A stretch of DNA of 64,000 nucleotides from Manihot esculenta. Lineage: Eukaryota > Streptophyta > Magnoliopsida > Malpighiales > Euphorbiaceae. The stretch covers positions 41,311,956 through 41,375,955 of the forward strand of contig NC_035161.2 in assembly GCF_001659605.2 (NCBI RefSeq), read 5' to 3'. Shown piece after piece: positions 49,401 through 62,500 of the stretch. The position numbers and the translations under genes were made by a program. Every line of letters starts with the position of its first letter. Within the stretch, counting starts at the first letter, position 1. The notes under the pieces are model-generated. The model searched no databases. It saw nothing but the letters and a program-made list of their open reading frames with translations, and was not told where the DNA came from.

Positions 49401-52255
49401 TAAATAAATTTTATTAATTATTTATAACTAGATTTAATAGAATTTAATATTTCCTTTTAAAACTCTATAATTGTTTTTTTTTTAATCTTATGTTAATATT
49501 TATTTACAGAAAATAATTTATATTTAAAAAAAATTTATGTAAAAAAATTTTATGTAGAAAATATATTTCAATAAAGTAATTTAATTTTAATTTAAAAATA
49601 AAATTTATTAATAAATTTATATATACAGATTAATTTTTTGTTTAAAAAAAATATTTTCTATTTATTAATTTATTAATAATTTAAATATCAGAAATTTTGG
49701 TAAATGTTTTTGCAAAAAATCTATTCTTAAAACAAAACGAGTCTAAATAATAAAAAATCTATAAATTTTAATTTCCAACTTTACCCTTGCCCTTGCCCGT
49801 GCCTCTATTTCCTGTTCGTGCATGCGCCTCCTTTTTCTCATTTCTCGTCTCGGATAGGAGATGCCAATAAAAATCTCTCTCTCTCTAGAAAAGGCCAAAA
49901 AAAAAAGTAAACCCAGCCAATCCCGTGCAAACTTCTCTCTCGGCTGCCCCAAAGGCCAAAGCTCCACTGAGGAGAGAGAGAGATGGTGACGTTGATGATG
50001 GTTGAAGGTGGGAGTGCAGAGGAGAAAATGGAGACAGGAAAAGCTTTTCTTGAATGCAAAGCTCTCACTTTCTCTTTGCAAATGGGCCCATCATCAATCA
50101 CAGTCCTAAAACCCAACTGTCACGTATTCTTCTTCTGCCACTCTTTCTCTCTCTTTGCCAGCATAAACTTTGTAAAGCCTTCAACTTTCACTTTCACTTT
50201 CACTCTTCTCTCTCCCTTCTCCGCTTTTCTTGAGAGTCTTTAATGCCTGCCCATACGAGGAGAATTTCGCCTAAAAAATAATGGGTCGGTGCCTAGATAA
50301 GCATTTTAGTCTTCCTTTCCTTCTCCCTTTTTCTGCTAGCCCACTTATACCCAACCCTGAAAATAACAAAACTCCTGTTTTTCCTTGTCATTTATTACAA
50401 AACTCCACCAAAATTCATCTTATTTTTTATTTTTTATTTTGTTTCCTCTGGTAGATTTTTTTATTTATTTATTTTTGGGGTGGGGGGTTTATCCCTGAAT
50501 TGGGGACAATTTGGTCCCTGTTTAGGCATCTCTCCTGTTGCTGTGACTCTTTTTTCTCCCCTCCCCTCCCCTCCCCATTGTAATTATGAGATTTTTCTCC
50601 CTTTTTGCTTGAGTAATTTTTCTTAGAATTTGCTGAATATTGATTTGGGTGTTGAAGAAAAAGCAGGCTCCCTGCTGCTGACTGCTAATTGGAGAAAAAA
50701 TTAAGGCGGTAGGAGTTCCAGATATTAACATCGAAAACAAGCTTTCAGTTGATAAACCCAGAAGGCGAATATACCTGTTTCTGCAACGGCCAATTAGTCC
50801 CTGCTCTGAAGATTGGTCTTGTGGTATAACTGAAGGCGAGCTTTTACACAAAGTTTCTGGTTATTGATTAGCTTTGCTGATCGGTGAATTTATCAACTTT
50901 GTGTAACAGTTCTTAAAGGTGAAGATCTAAATATCTAAAGCTTGAGCCAGTGGGAAACTATCAGGCGCTGCTTAAGGCTTGTGGAGGACAAAAGAAGTTT
51001 TTCAATGCCTTGCTATCCAAAGAAACGCGTCTGAGGAAACTTCGCTCGTTGAATTGGAATCTTTGTCCACTTTCCTTCGGTCTACTATACTCGGCTGCAT
51101 TGTTGTCCTTGGCCTCATCGAGTTTGAGGTATTTAATTTTCCTCACTCCATTTCTTTATTGTCAAAATCTACGTCCCAGTTTATAAGCTATTTATGACTT
51201 TTTTTTTCTTTCCTTCTTCCATTTCTTTTTCACATATTTTTATTCTTTACTTCTTTGATGGTTCACTTGTTCTTGACTATGATTGTTTTTTATAATCACG
51301 AAAATAAAAGAATATGAAATATTATTGAAGTTTTGCTTCTGGGAAGAGGTAGCAACTGCTGCGTTTTGTCAAATTACTGTTGGCATTCTGGAGCCACTGG
51401 TATCAGATCTTCCTTTGAGAGGCACTGGTGATTTGGGTTAGATCACCCTCAGCCACATGCAGACTCTGGAACATAGAGTCGTTGATCTCCCATGATTCTA
51501 TTTCATTCTAGCTGTTAATCTCTGAATTACATTTAAGCATTCTTGTTTGAAGAACGAGAATTCAGCTGAATGCTAAAGAGTCTGAAATTAGAATTTCTTG
51601 GCTTCCCCCTTCTTAACATTTTCTTAGGAAAAATAATGGATATTGAATTGTTCCTTTTAGACTTTTCCCTGTTTAAACTTGTTTTTGTGTGTGTAATCTT
51701 CTGAATTTATGATCTTAAATGGAGAGCTGTGATTAGTAAAATCATGCTTCTTTATATAATTGAGTGAAGCTAGATAATTTAGTGTTTAAACATTTTTAAC
51801 AGGCTTTTATATTAGTTTATATGACAATTTTTTTCCCCATTTTTCTTCTTTTTTGCAATCTGATGTTGATATCTCAGAGGCCATTAAATATGTAATAGGA
51901 GGACCACTAATTTGTATTACCACGTGAATTGGATATAGGTGAGTTGATGGTGGCCTTTAATATCTAATTTTATTATATGTTCTTATTGGATGCGTAATTT
52001 CACTCTATGCTGCAAGTGATCACGCTATTATTTACTTTCTTTCTGTTTATTTTCCTTTCAGACTTTTCTTGATAGGAAAAACTTTTTGTATCCCTCAGTC
52101 CATATGCGTGGAGTTTTGAATTAGAAGCTTATGTTATTGTTATACTTTCAACATCTGTTTCTTTACTTTTCCCCCCCTTGTTTATCAGATTTCAAGTGAT
52201 CACACTAGCAGAAAATTTGAATGCACAAAGCATATTAAAGAATCAAACATTCGTC
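46472..52255. other. Intergenic DNA and 5' leader region of the TRM32-like gene
   Basis: From 46472 to about 49700 there is AT-rich DNA with no recognised gene; 48340-48760 is less AT-rich and could be an old LTR remnant, without proof. From about 49740 the sequence becomes pyrimidine- and GA-repeat-rich as in plant promoters and leaders. The stretch 50880-51127 ends in a donor-like GAG|GTATTT, and an acceptor TTATCAG lies near 52189, so an intron within the 5' UTR is likely. Several short upstream ATGs exist, for example 49983. Confidence 0.45.
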
Positions 52256-55200
52256 ATGGCAAAGAAATCTCAGAGACGCCCTGTGCGACATGAAAGGCAC
52301 CAATCGGGCTGCATGTGGGGTTTAATTAGTATGTTTGACTTCCGTCATGGTCGATCAACTCAGAGGCTGCTTTCAGATAGAAAACGTGGGCCCAAGCATG
52401 TCGTTGGTAAGATCTCCCTTCTAGGTCTATGTGAAAGTTAGAGTGGGAGAATTGCTTTCAGCAAAAAGGGATGGTACATGCAACATGCAGAAATTTTGTT
52501 ACCAAATTTACTTTAAAAAGCTTTGGTTGCAAGTGATTTGTTTTTTTTACTGATTATTGAATGACAGTGTTTTCTAGTCATACATGTTAGTCTAAATACT
52601 GAGCTTTGTTAACTGGTAAATTTTTCTTTTTACTACAGTCACTTTAAGTTAATTAAATTTTTGAAGTTTTACATAATTAAACTGTGTCGTTCTTCTGCAG
52701 CTTCTGGGAATGCGACGAATATGCCTTTCTTGATGACCAATCATGATGAAAATTATCAAGACATCATTGTAAGTTTGTCAACTTACATGTCCAAAAGTTA
52801 GTGTTTTCCAATACTTGTGATAATATTTCTTACGGGTTAGAATAAAGGGACCTATAGTTGTGGCGTGAATTTGACCCTTGGAATTTATAGGCTGCTCTTT
52901 TGTAAATTACTTGGTATTTACTCCTTTGCAAATATATCAGGGTGGTGAGGAGAGTGCAGTAGCAGCAGCTGATGCTGGTAAGGCTAGCGTGAAGAAACTC
53001 ATGGAAGAAGAGATGTTCTGTGAGATAGACTTGAAGGAGGAGATAAACAATACTGAAATCGAAGCAAAGCAGTCTAATTCAGAATATGGAGGCAACAAAA
53101 GGAAAAACCGCAAAAGAACAAATAGAAGTCGCTCAAGAAGTTGTGAGATACACATAGAAGATTTGGATGCTGCTGAGAACTTGGAATCTGAAAAGCCTTG
53201 CCACCGGAATTCAGAAAAGCAATCTACTAATACTCTTGATATGGGCGATTTGATGGAAGAGTTTTGCCAGCAGATGCATCACATTGTTTGCTTAAAGCAT
53301 GACCAGCATGTTGAAGTTTCCAGCCAACCAAACTGGAAGAATCCTGACTTTGAAGAAAAATTGAGCGAGGCAATCAAAATTTTTATAAATCAGAGGCTTA
53401 TCAATGGGAAACATGTTACAGGTGATGAGGAAATTCACCCTTCCAAAGAGCTCAAGGATGCACTCAGGATCCTAAGTTCTGATGAGGAATTATCCCAGAA
53501 ATTCTTACAAGATCCAAAGTCTGTAATGGTGAAATACGTTGAGAACTTGTGGAATGTTCAAACAGGGAAGGATGATGTCTCCAAGCCACCTGGAGGATCA
53601 AACTTGTCAGAACAGGAGATTAATGGCTTGAAACAGTCTGATGAGGTTATGCATGGTAAACAGCGCAAGTTTTTCAGGAGGAAGGCCAAATCTCTAGACA
53701 AGAACCCATCAAAGGAAATTGAACCTTCCCAAGCTTCAAATAGAATTGTCATTTTAAAGCCTGGACCCATAAGCACGCAAAAACCTGAAACTGAAGGAAT
53801 TCTTGGGTCATCATCAGTATCTCAAATTGCCACAAGAAACAAGGGACCGAATGAAAGAGTTGGTGCCTACTTTTTCTTCACTGAAATTAAAAGAAGGTTA
53901 AAACAAGCCATGGGGAAAGAACAACAAGAGATCCCTCCTGATGGCGTTTCAAAGAAATTACCTAACAAGGTTCGAGCTAGGGGAGATAGTGATAAAAGAT
54001 ATAAAGAGAATGTTGGAAGAAATTCTCCAAGTAAGGACCACTTCTTTATTGAAAAAATTGCTAGACCTCCAACTGGTGTCAAAAAGAGAGAGAAGAATGA
54101 CAAGTTGAAAGAATTTGAACCAGGTTTGAAGCATGAAACTGCTACTTATCCCAAGCAAAGATCATCTAACATTTATATGGAGGCCAAGAAGCATCTCTCT
54201 GAGATGCTTACCCCTGGGACTGGGGATGCAGAATTTTCAAGAAGGCAGGTTCCAAGAACCCTTGGAAGGATTCTCTCTCTTCCTGAGTACAATTTCTCTC
54301 CCATTGGCAGTCCTGGAAGGGATTGGGGGCAAAATGCTGTTACTGCACAGAAGAGATTTTCTGGCAATGAAAAAATTCAGAAACAAGAAAACAATGTTGA
54401 CCATCTTGGTCAAATGACACTAAACTCAGAGACTGAGTTGTGTGCTTCTAATGACAGCTTTGACAATAAATCAAGAGCTTCTTCAAACCAAAATTCAAGC
54501 ATTCCAAATGAACCTGCCCGGGATAATGAAGGAGAGAAAATCTTGTTTTCTGTTGAAGGGGGGATGACTTCAGAAGGTATTATTTTCTTAATTGTCTGTT
54601 TATAGCGATATATTGATGGATAACTCATTGCCCATATTTTTCCTTAACATTTGACCTGCCATTGATTGTGCAGGTGATGTGGATATTGTAGAAGTAGCTG
54701 AAATTGTAGCCCAAGAAAGCAGCAATATCTTGGATACTCTTTCTGAGCCAAGCGACTCTTCCAGTACAAGAGATGACCAAAATGGTGACATGTCTGAAGT
54801 TTGTGAGGAAAAAAGACAATCTGAATGCTTGAAACATGTAATTTTTGTTGTTGATTTCTCTGCCCATGCTAGTTGTTTCTCCTGCATTTGTAACATTTTA
54901 AGCCTAACAAGTAACAACCTTCCTTTTCCTTGTCCAGGATATGCATGAAGAGAACCAACCTCCATCTTCTGCATTAACATCCCCATCCACCTCTACTATC
55001 AGCAAGAAGAATGACAGTCTAGAAGGTATTGTAGAGGTATTAGAGCGGCCAAGTCCTGTATCTGTACTAGAGCCACTTTTCATAGAGGAAGAAATCAGCC
55101 CAGCGCGCACCAGATTCCAACCTGGTAGGAAATCATACAGAAGTTCAGTTACTTCAAATGTTTGTTTTGGATTTAACATCAATGATGTTTGAGTTAATGT

Positions 55201-55862
55201 TAGTTCATTTATCTTCAGCTGAACTGCCAATTCGACCCCAGAGAATTCAGTTTGAAGAGCATGTCCCTTCAGCTGCAGATATAGGTACTCATTTGAAAGC
55301 TTATATGGCAGAGAAGGAATCAATATTTGAGTATGTGAAAGCAGTGATGCTGGCCTCTGGAGAGAATTGGGATGAGTTCTATATCATGTCCAATTCTTCT
55401 GACCCTCTTCTTGACCCATCAATATTTGATGAAGTAGAGTTCTTTCCCAACCAACTTTCTTGTGACAAGAAACTTCTCTTTGATTGTATTGATGAAGTTC
55501 TCATGGAGGTATATGGGCGCTATTTTGGTTGCCCCCTTGGGTTATCATTTGTTAAACCTGCCATCCGACCTGCACCGGACATGAAAAATGCTATCCGTGA
55601 GGTGTGGGAAGGAGTGTATTGGTATCTCCTTCCACTGCCACTGCCACATACATTAGAGCAGATAGTCAAGAAAGACATGGCTAAAACAGGGACATGGATG
55701 GACCTTCGATATGACAGTGAAACTATCATTATTGAGATCAGTGAAGCCATTTTTAAAGATCTGATGGAAGAAACTATGTTAAGCTGTGTAAATGAAAGTT
55801 CAGAAAGTGGAAATCCTTCAATTGCGGCTGAGTCGAAGGATCAGAGTAGCATTGATGTGTAA
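52256..55862 (+). CDS. TRM32-like protein (TON1-recruiting-motif family, DUF4378)
   Basis: Model: join(52256..52406, 52701..52768, 52941..54576, 54674..54837, 54938..55124, 55219..55862), 6 exons, 949 aa, phases consistent. The N terminus (MAKKSQRRPVRHERHQSGCM, then WGLISMFDFRHGRS) is the conserved start of the plant DUF3741/TRM32-type proteins. The middle is long, charged and probably disordered, with KRKNRKRTNRSRSRS and repeated Lys/Glu stretches. The C-terminal exon holds DUF4378: YVKAVMLASGENWDEFY, LFDCIDEVL, and WMDLRYDSETIIIEISEAIF (about residues 755-925). Family members associate with TON1 and microtubule arrays or the cell cortex and affect cell shape; a specific role here is inference. 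The chosen ATG is preceded by an acceptor near 52189, and the upstream in-frame codons lack family similarity. It resembles Arabidopsis TRM32 most, but the number is not firm. Confidence 0.88.
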
Positions 55863-58800
55863 ATGACAATTTACTTGCGTTTGTTCATAACAATAATTAA
55901 GCTCTGTTGTTTCTGGGTGGAAGGAAAGTAAGCAAGTCATTGCATGCGGAGCGGGAAAAGCAGTTGCATTTCAGCAGGCTTCATTTGGCCCTTTTACTTT
56001 CTTTCTAACTTTGCCATTGAGATCATGTATATATCAAACAGTTCTGACATTGTAAAGCCACAATAGCTTGGGAGCTCTACTAGGCATAAGTCCTCAAATG
56101 AAGTAGTCAAGCTTCATGGGCAGGAATCACGAACCCAATCAGCAAGTACTTCTTGCTATCAAACAAAGACTGCTTGATTTCCATGGCAATCTTTTTCAAC
56201 CATGACCAGATAGGCTTTTTACACTCAGTTCAGAATAGAACTGCGATCATTATCGACTTGTAGATTATAGTGTGCTGAGTCAAGGCAGCTTATGTTGCTA
56301 TTTTCTTGTTTCTTTTTGCCCTGATTTCATTCATTCTTCTGTCAAGTTTTTGTTTCTTTTATCCCTCTTCTTTCTTTATGAAGCTGGGGTTGCTATGAGT
56401 TTGTGACGATTCGGGGGTGATTTTGCAAGTGTGTAGTATGCAATTAACAAGCTGTTATTGCTGTATTCTGATTTATGAATAATTAATACAGGCAATATAT
56501 GTAAAATACATGTGAAGTGCTTGCTTAGTTGCACTCTCTCTGCCTTTAACTACTTGCTAATTGCTCTTTACATTGGTTTTTGTTTTCTTTTTTTCCTTTC
56601 CCAATTGTTTAGGCCAGATATATCCTGAGCTACACGTGTTAGAGATAACACAGTATCTGCTTTAATCATTAAAGCCAATTGCAGATGAAACACAATTTGT
56701 TCAATCTCCATGGAGCCCCATTAATCAACACATGAGACATGACTCTTTTTCTGAAAACCTTTTTTGGCCTTGCATTCTTTTTATTTTCTATTCTAAAACC
56801 CACCAACACAATCAGAAACTGCTATAGAGAAAACATCTAAAATATTCCAATTGACAAAATGTGCTCAAAGTTAAAAACTTGGGAAATATTTTGTCAAACG
56901 GCTGTTGCTTAGTGTCGGCCATTTTCCACTTGTAGGGTAAGGAGTGAGTGCGAGTGTGGGCTCAAGGCTGATGCTCTACTCAAATACAAGAGGACAAAGA
57001 CCAAATAAAAAGCAAACAACAGAGTATCATTTCCTACAGGCCAGGTTTCATATTGGCCATCACGTCATAGAAAAACATCGCTGAAAGTCACCTGTGAGAA
57101 GCAATCCCAGCACTAGTTGATGCATTTTCAGGAAAACATTATTCAGCCCCAGAGTGAATGGAGCTTCTTTCATATTTGTTAAAAAAAATACTGTTTAGTC
57201 AATGTAATTTTAGTTATATACATTATTTAATTATTTCATTAAATATTTTTTTTTCAAATACCCATATATTTGCTCTTTGTCTTCATATAATATAAGACAG
57301 AAAACACTAATTTACTTTTTTTTTTTTTGTAAAAGTAAAATATTCTTTGTAAAAATACTAATAAAATAGAAAATCTATATTAAGAAAAATTCTAACGGTT
57401 GAAATAAAGGTGTTTATTATTATTTGATTTAATGCATTGCCATCTTAGATAAATTAGGTGAATGTTAAACTAGCAAGGAATTCCAATCGTGGGTCAATAA
57501 AAGTCTAGATAGCAATTTTTTTTTATAATTTTACATATTTATATTATTTAAAATAAATTATTCAATAATTTATTAAAAAAATTAAATAATTAAAATTTAT
57601 AAAATATAAATATTTTAATTAAATGATTTTGAAATAATAACAGCCCAAGACAAAGATAATAATTCTCCCAAATGTTAATATTCATTTTCATTTTTTAAAT
57701 GAACAGATTGCTCCTATTCTAACACAGGTAGTAACAGAGACATCATCATCGTCGTCGTCATCAAACCTAGAGAGTCAAAGCCCGACACCCTTCTTCTCTT
57801 TCCCATTTTATCTCTCTCTCCAAAACACGCGCGTACACCTACCTTCTTCATTTTTTTTTTCTTTTTATGCAGATTTTTTTTCTTTCTCTTCGAATCCTAA
57901 CTTCCTTTTCAAGGTACGGTTATGGTCTCTGTCTCTAATTACAATCTTTATTTTTGGGTTTACCATTATTCACCAGATACGTCGTCTTAATTTCCCAATT
58001 AGCTATCAAAACCGAGCTTCCCTCTTGCTTGGAACTTAATCTCAAGGCTCTTAGTGGGCTACTTATTACGTTTGAACTTGAAAATGGCGCTCGGTGTAAA
58101 CCCTAGTTTTGATTTGGCGCTATATCACTGCGTTGTTATTTTTAGATTTGGCGGCTTTAGGTGGGAATTTTTTTTTTTTCATTCGGTAATATTGGTGGTA
58201 TTGGCGTATTTGGTTTTTGACTTTGTGTCCTTTAAGTTGTAAGCAGTCTAGCTTGCTATGTTGGAGGGAAGAAAAGTTAAAATTTGAGCTCTTGTTGATG
58301 GATATTTAAGCTTACACGATATAGAACGAAGTAATAACGTTAAAATATTGGATTGTTTACTACGAAGGCAACTGATTTGTTGTTTGATTGAAATTTCTGG
58401 GACGTCATCTCTAGAGTAATGGGTTTTTTCATATTCTAGCTTCAGTGTTCTATCAATTTAAATTTTATGTTTGCAGCATTGATCTTTGGAATACTACTTA
58501 TGCTCTTTCCAGGGTTAATAAGCATTAGCAACTTTAAAATGATCTTTTTCTTATTTACTTCTTTTATAAATTTAAATTTCACACAAATAAAAATACGTAC
58601 AGCAGAGTTAAGTTTGCAGCATCTTCAAGTCCAAACTGCTATAACGTTGACAATACAATAGATTAAAAGATGACTGCCAGTTGAGTTACTTCAAAGTGTT
58701 ACTCTTGACATTTTTCTTGGAGTTTGGGGAACAAATACTTCAATATAGATGTTAGTAGTTTCAAACTAACCAAATCTAAATACTTCTCTTTTCACCTTTT

Positions 58801-59533
58801 TCTTATTTTATTTTTTAATTCTTAATAAAATTTCTGTGCTGATGTTAGCCTAAGATTAGTAATGTGACATGAGATGATTACTCCACAAAACTAAATGTTT
58901 TACATCTGTACGTGTACTTATTTCTTTAGTTTTAAAATGTTATAATACAAAACTGATGTGCTGTATTTAAGTTTAACGTGGATGAAAAAGTATAATGTAG
59001 TATGCAATCTTGATCTTTAAGTATGAGCAATTTCGAATTCAAATATTTTCACTCTGAAACACCTTTAAAATCTATCTGAAATTTTGTTAATTAGTGGAAA
59101 CTGGAAACTATTAATTTTAACTTGTACAAATGGGATTTCTTTGTACTATTATTTTTTAATCATGGTGGATTCATCCCTATGTTCCTTTGTGCATTCTTGA
59201 TTATTTATGACTCTCTAGCAGGCTGTTTCTTCTATTTACCGTCCAAAATGTCAGAGAGCAGCATGTAATGTCATATAATGGTTTTGTACTTGGTGTCTAA
59301 GAATATGTTACTTGGGAGAAAAGTCAATTCACGTTATGCAGTGGTTGGTGGAAGTTTATCATAGCCTTTCATGCATGCTGTCCAAAATTTGTACTTCCTG
59401 TTTGTTGGATGCCATTCAAGTCTATATATATTTTTACTTTAGCTTTGGACATTAAATGAAATGCAGTTTAGCTTCTACACCTTCTTGTAGCGGTTTGATG
59501 TTGGGAGCAGTATGCCGGTGACAGTTTGGAGAA
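55863..59533. other. 3' flank of the TRM32-like gene, intergenic DNA, and MED12 promoter and 5' leader
   Basis: After 55862 the 3' UTR probably extends a few hundred bases. About 56500-57700 is intergenic, increasingly AT-rich, with no gene seen. From about 57740 the pyrimidine-rich sequence looks like the MED12 promoter and leader, then a 5' UTR intron follows (listed separately). The ORFs at 58054-58242 and 58467-58661 lie in that intron and have no family match. Confidence 0.5.
57914..59490 (+). other. Probable intron in the MED12 5' UTR
   Basis: A donor TTTTCAAG|GTACGG at 57913/57914 follows a pyrimidine-rich first leader stretch. A pyrimidine-rich acceptor CTTCTTGTAG ends at 59490, 43 bases before the MED12 ATG. 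This makes an intron of about 1.58 kb, common before the start codon of plant housekeeping genes. It rests on splice signals alone. Confidence 0.55.
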
Positions 59534-62500
59534 ATGCAAAGGTATCATGCTCCCAGCTGCACTGGTGCAGTTAATAATCCAATTGGTGTGGCATCTGTCA
59601 GGGATACTGGCAGGGCTGATTCGTCCTCATTGCCAGCTATTAATTCAAGGTAAATCAATTAGATTTTTCCATTTCATTTATTGTAACATGCATATTCCTT
59701 GTTTTGTGCTGATTATAAAGTAATATGGCCTGCTAATTTTTTTGTGATTTTTATTAAGCAATAGTTCATTAGTATTTTCTGAAACTAAGAGCGTTCAATC
59801 TCTATGTGCACTCATTTTCTTGTTGTAATTACCATTAATTGGGTCCAAAATCTAAATACATGTCCTGATTCTTTATGTTTATTTATGGTAATAACACATA
59901 CTATAATAATTTATATTTCTTCCATTCATTCTATCTGTTAAAATTGTGATGCAATGTTCCAAATTCCATTTATCTGTGCTTTGATTGTCTAACATAAAAT
60001 CAGGGGATAGCAGGCCTAATTCTCTAGTATTTCTATAATATGCATATTATTTGTTATGGATGGACATCCTCTTTTCATTCCTTATCTGGGCTGATATCAA
60101 GTGGGAAGAGGTGTTGTTTTTTCTTTAAAATAGATTATAGTCAATTTAGTTATCTTCAAAGAGCTATGCCATTCTCAACATTCTAGATGGCTAATTTACT
60201 GTTTATGATGCTATAGCTCAGTCAGTTTCTGTATCATGCAGGCGGCCACCATCACTGTCTGCATACAAGTTGAAGTGTGATAAAGAGCCTTTGAATTCCC
60301 GGTAAAGTCAGCATTAGCAGGGATTCTTGTTCAGTTTGATTATTTCTCAAGTTCTCTGAATGATTTGAGTTAGTAATTTAATAGCATGCAACAGTATCCA
60401 ATGACTTTTCTTACTCTTTGCTTTTTATCTTTTGTTATACTAAATTTTGTTGGATATCAGATATGGTTCTTATCCTTGTTATGCATGGTTGTATTTTAAA
60501 TCTCAGACTTGGCCCCCCTGACTTTCATCCCCAGATTCCAAATTGCCCTGAGGAAACTCTTATCAGAGAATATGTGCAGTCTGGATACAGGGAGACAGTT
60601 GAAGGACTTGAGGTATGCTTCTAATGATTAAAGTTCATCGCTTTTTTACTTATGTCACACTGCATGTCCATGGTTGGCTTGTTCAGTTTGTATTGGGACT
60701 TTGATGGCTGCTGTATAGTGCTTATTAATGTGTTATTAGTATCTACATGGAACTATATAAATGATCCTAGCTGTCAGTTTGCCATATTCTTATGTTAGTT
60801 TACTTGCTGAGCTGTCAGGAAGCTAGAGAGGTCTCATTGACTCATGTTCAAGCCTTTAGTAAGCCTGTGGTCTTTAAATGCAGAGAGGTGAATATTTTTA
60901 TATTTGAAGCGTTGGCATTCTTATCCTTAGTTTTTAAAAAATATGAATTAAAAGAAAACTGCTTCATTAAAATGACGTGCACTTGGTGATAGTTGAGCCT
61001 CACTTCTTTCTGCACTCTGCAGGCAATTAGAAAATGTCTGCGGGCCATTAATGAGTCTCGTGCACAGAAGCGGAAGGTAAAACACCTGTTCTTTCTTAGT
61101 AAAGGTGATGTTTTTATTTTTCAACCCCCTTTCTTTTGGCATTAGTCGTTGCTTTCCTGTGTGGTTTTATGCTGATCAAGTTTGTATGTGAAAAGCTTTT
61201 CCCAATCTGCACGTATTTAGAAAATTTCATGAATGAACATGAACCTACACATTTATTCTCAATATGACAGGCTGGTCAAGTTTATGGTGTGCCCCTTTCT
61301 GGGTCATTATTAACTAAGCCAGGTGTCTATCCTGAGCAAAGGCCATGCAGTGAAGACTTCAAGAAAAAATGGATTGAGGTATATATTCTTTTGTGTTCCA
61401 CTAGTTGTGGAATTTATTTTTCCATTCTGAACTGATAGTAACCTACTTCTTTTCCTTTTGAAGTTCCACTAAAAAATATCATTTATGTCACTATGAACTG
61501 ATAGTAAGCTTACTCCTTTCCTCTTTGCTACACACGCTCTCTCTCTCTGCTTATTCTTGCTCTGTTCTGGGTAACTGTTTGTTTGTTCTGCGACTCTGTA
61601 TGTTGGCTTAGGTGAAAAGTGTTCTTTTCAGATTATCCCAAAAGTTCTAAGTTAAGCTCATCTAAGCCCAAAAATAATTTTTTTTGGTGCTAAATTTCTG
61701 GTTTTATTGATTTAGATAAAAAAAACAAGAAGCTCAATTTCATGATGTTTTTAGCTAAATTTCTTGATATCTTGATCTAACTCCAAAAGATCAAGAAGCT
61801 CAATTTCATGATTTTTTAAGCTAAATTTCTTGAGATTTTGATCTAGCCCAAAAGATCAAGAAGCTCAGTTTCTTGATTTTCTCGAGTTTTGGGCTAAATT
61901 GAGCTTAAACTGAAATTTCTGGGCTAATTTGAATAAAAAGTTTGAAGTGGGCTAAATTGAACTTCTCCTATAAGTACAGGGGTGAAATTGAGCATTAATC
62001 CAAAAGGCATTGTAAGATGTCTGCATTACTAGGGAACTTAGCTGGTTGAATTCACTTAATAAAAGCCAAAGCATAGTTTCAAAACGCATTTGATTATGTT
62101 TCATTGGATGATGATTGCAGTCTCATTTGATCTTAATTTCAAAATTCTGTTATAATGAAAGGTTCAGAACTGGTTACTCTTTCGATTGGTAAGTGTAAAT
62201 AAATCACTGAAGATAGTTGCAAGCGGAACTTGCCTCTCCTATTTGGTTAAATTGCATATACTAACGGTCTTTGGTAGTGTAATTCTTCCAAATTTCATTT
62301 GTCTAGTAATTTCCAGAGACTATATAGCTGTAGCTGGTTGTATCTTGATGCTTCTGAACTGTTATGCTTAAGAAATTGGGAAATTTAAGTTGTTATTGGA
62401 ACAGGGAATTCAGGATGAGAAATGGGGTTAAAACATCTTCTTGAGCTATTTTACTTATCTTGTAGTCTGTTTCAAATTATAATAGCACTAGTCTGTAATA

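Noticed and set aside
49743..50243. Overlapping ORFs on both strands near 50 kb
   Set aside because: They sit in the GA/CT-rich promoter or leader of the TRM32-like gene; composition explains the open frames.
54600..55323. Minus-strand ORFs of 128 and 139 codons
   Set aside because: They are antisense to the conserved TRM32-like exons and have no support of their own.
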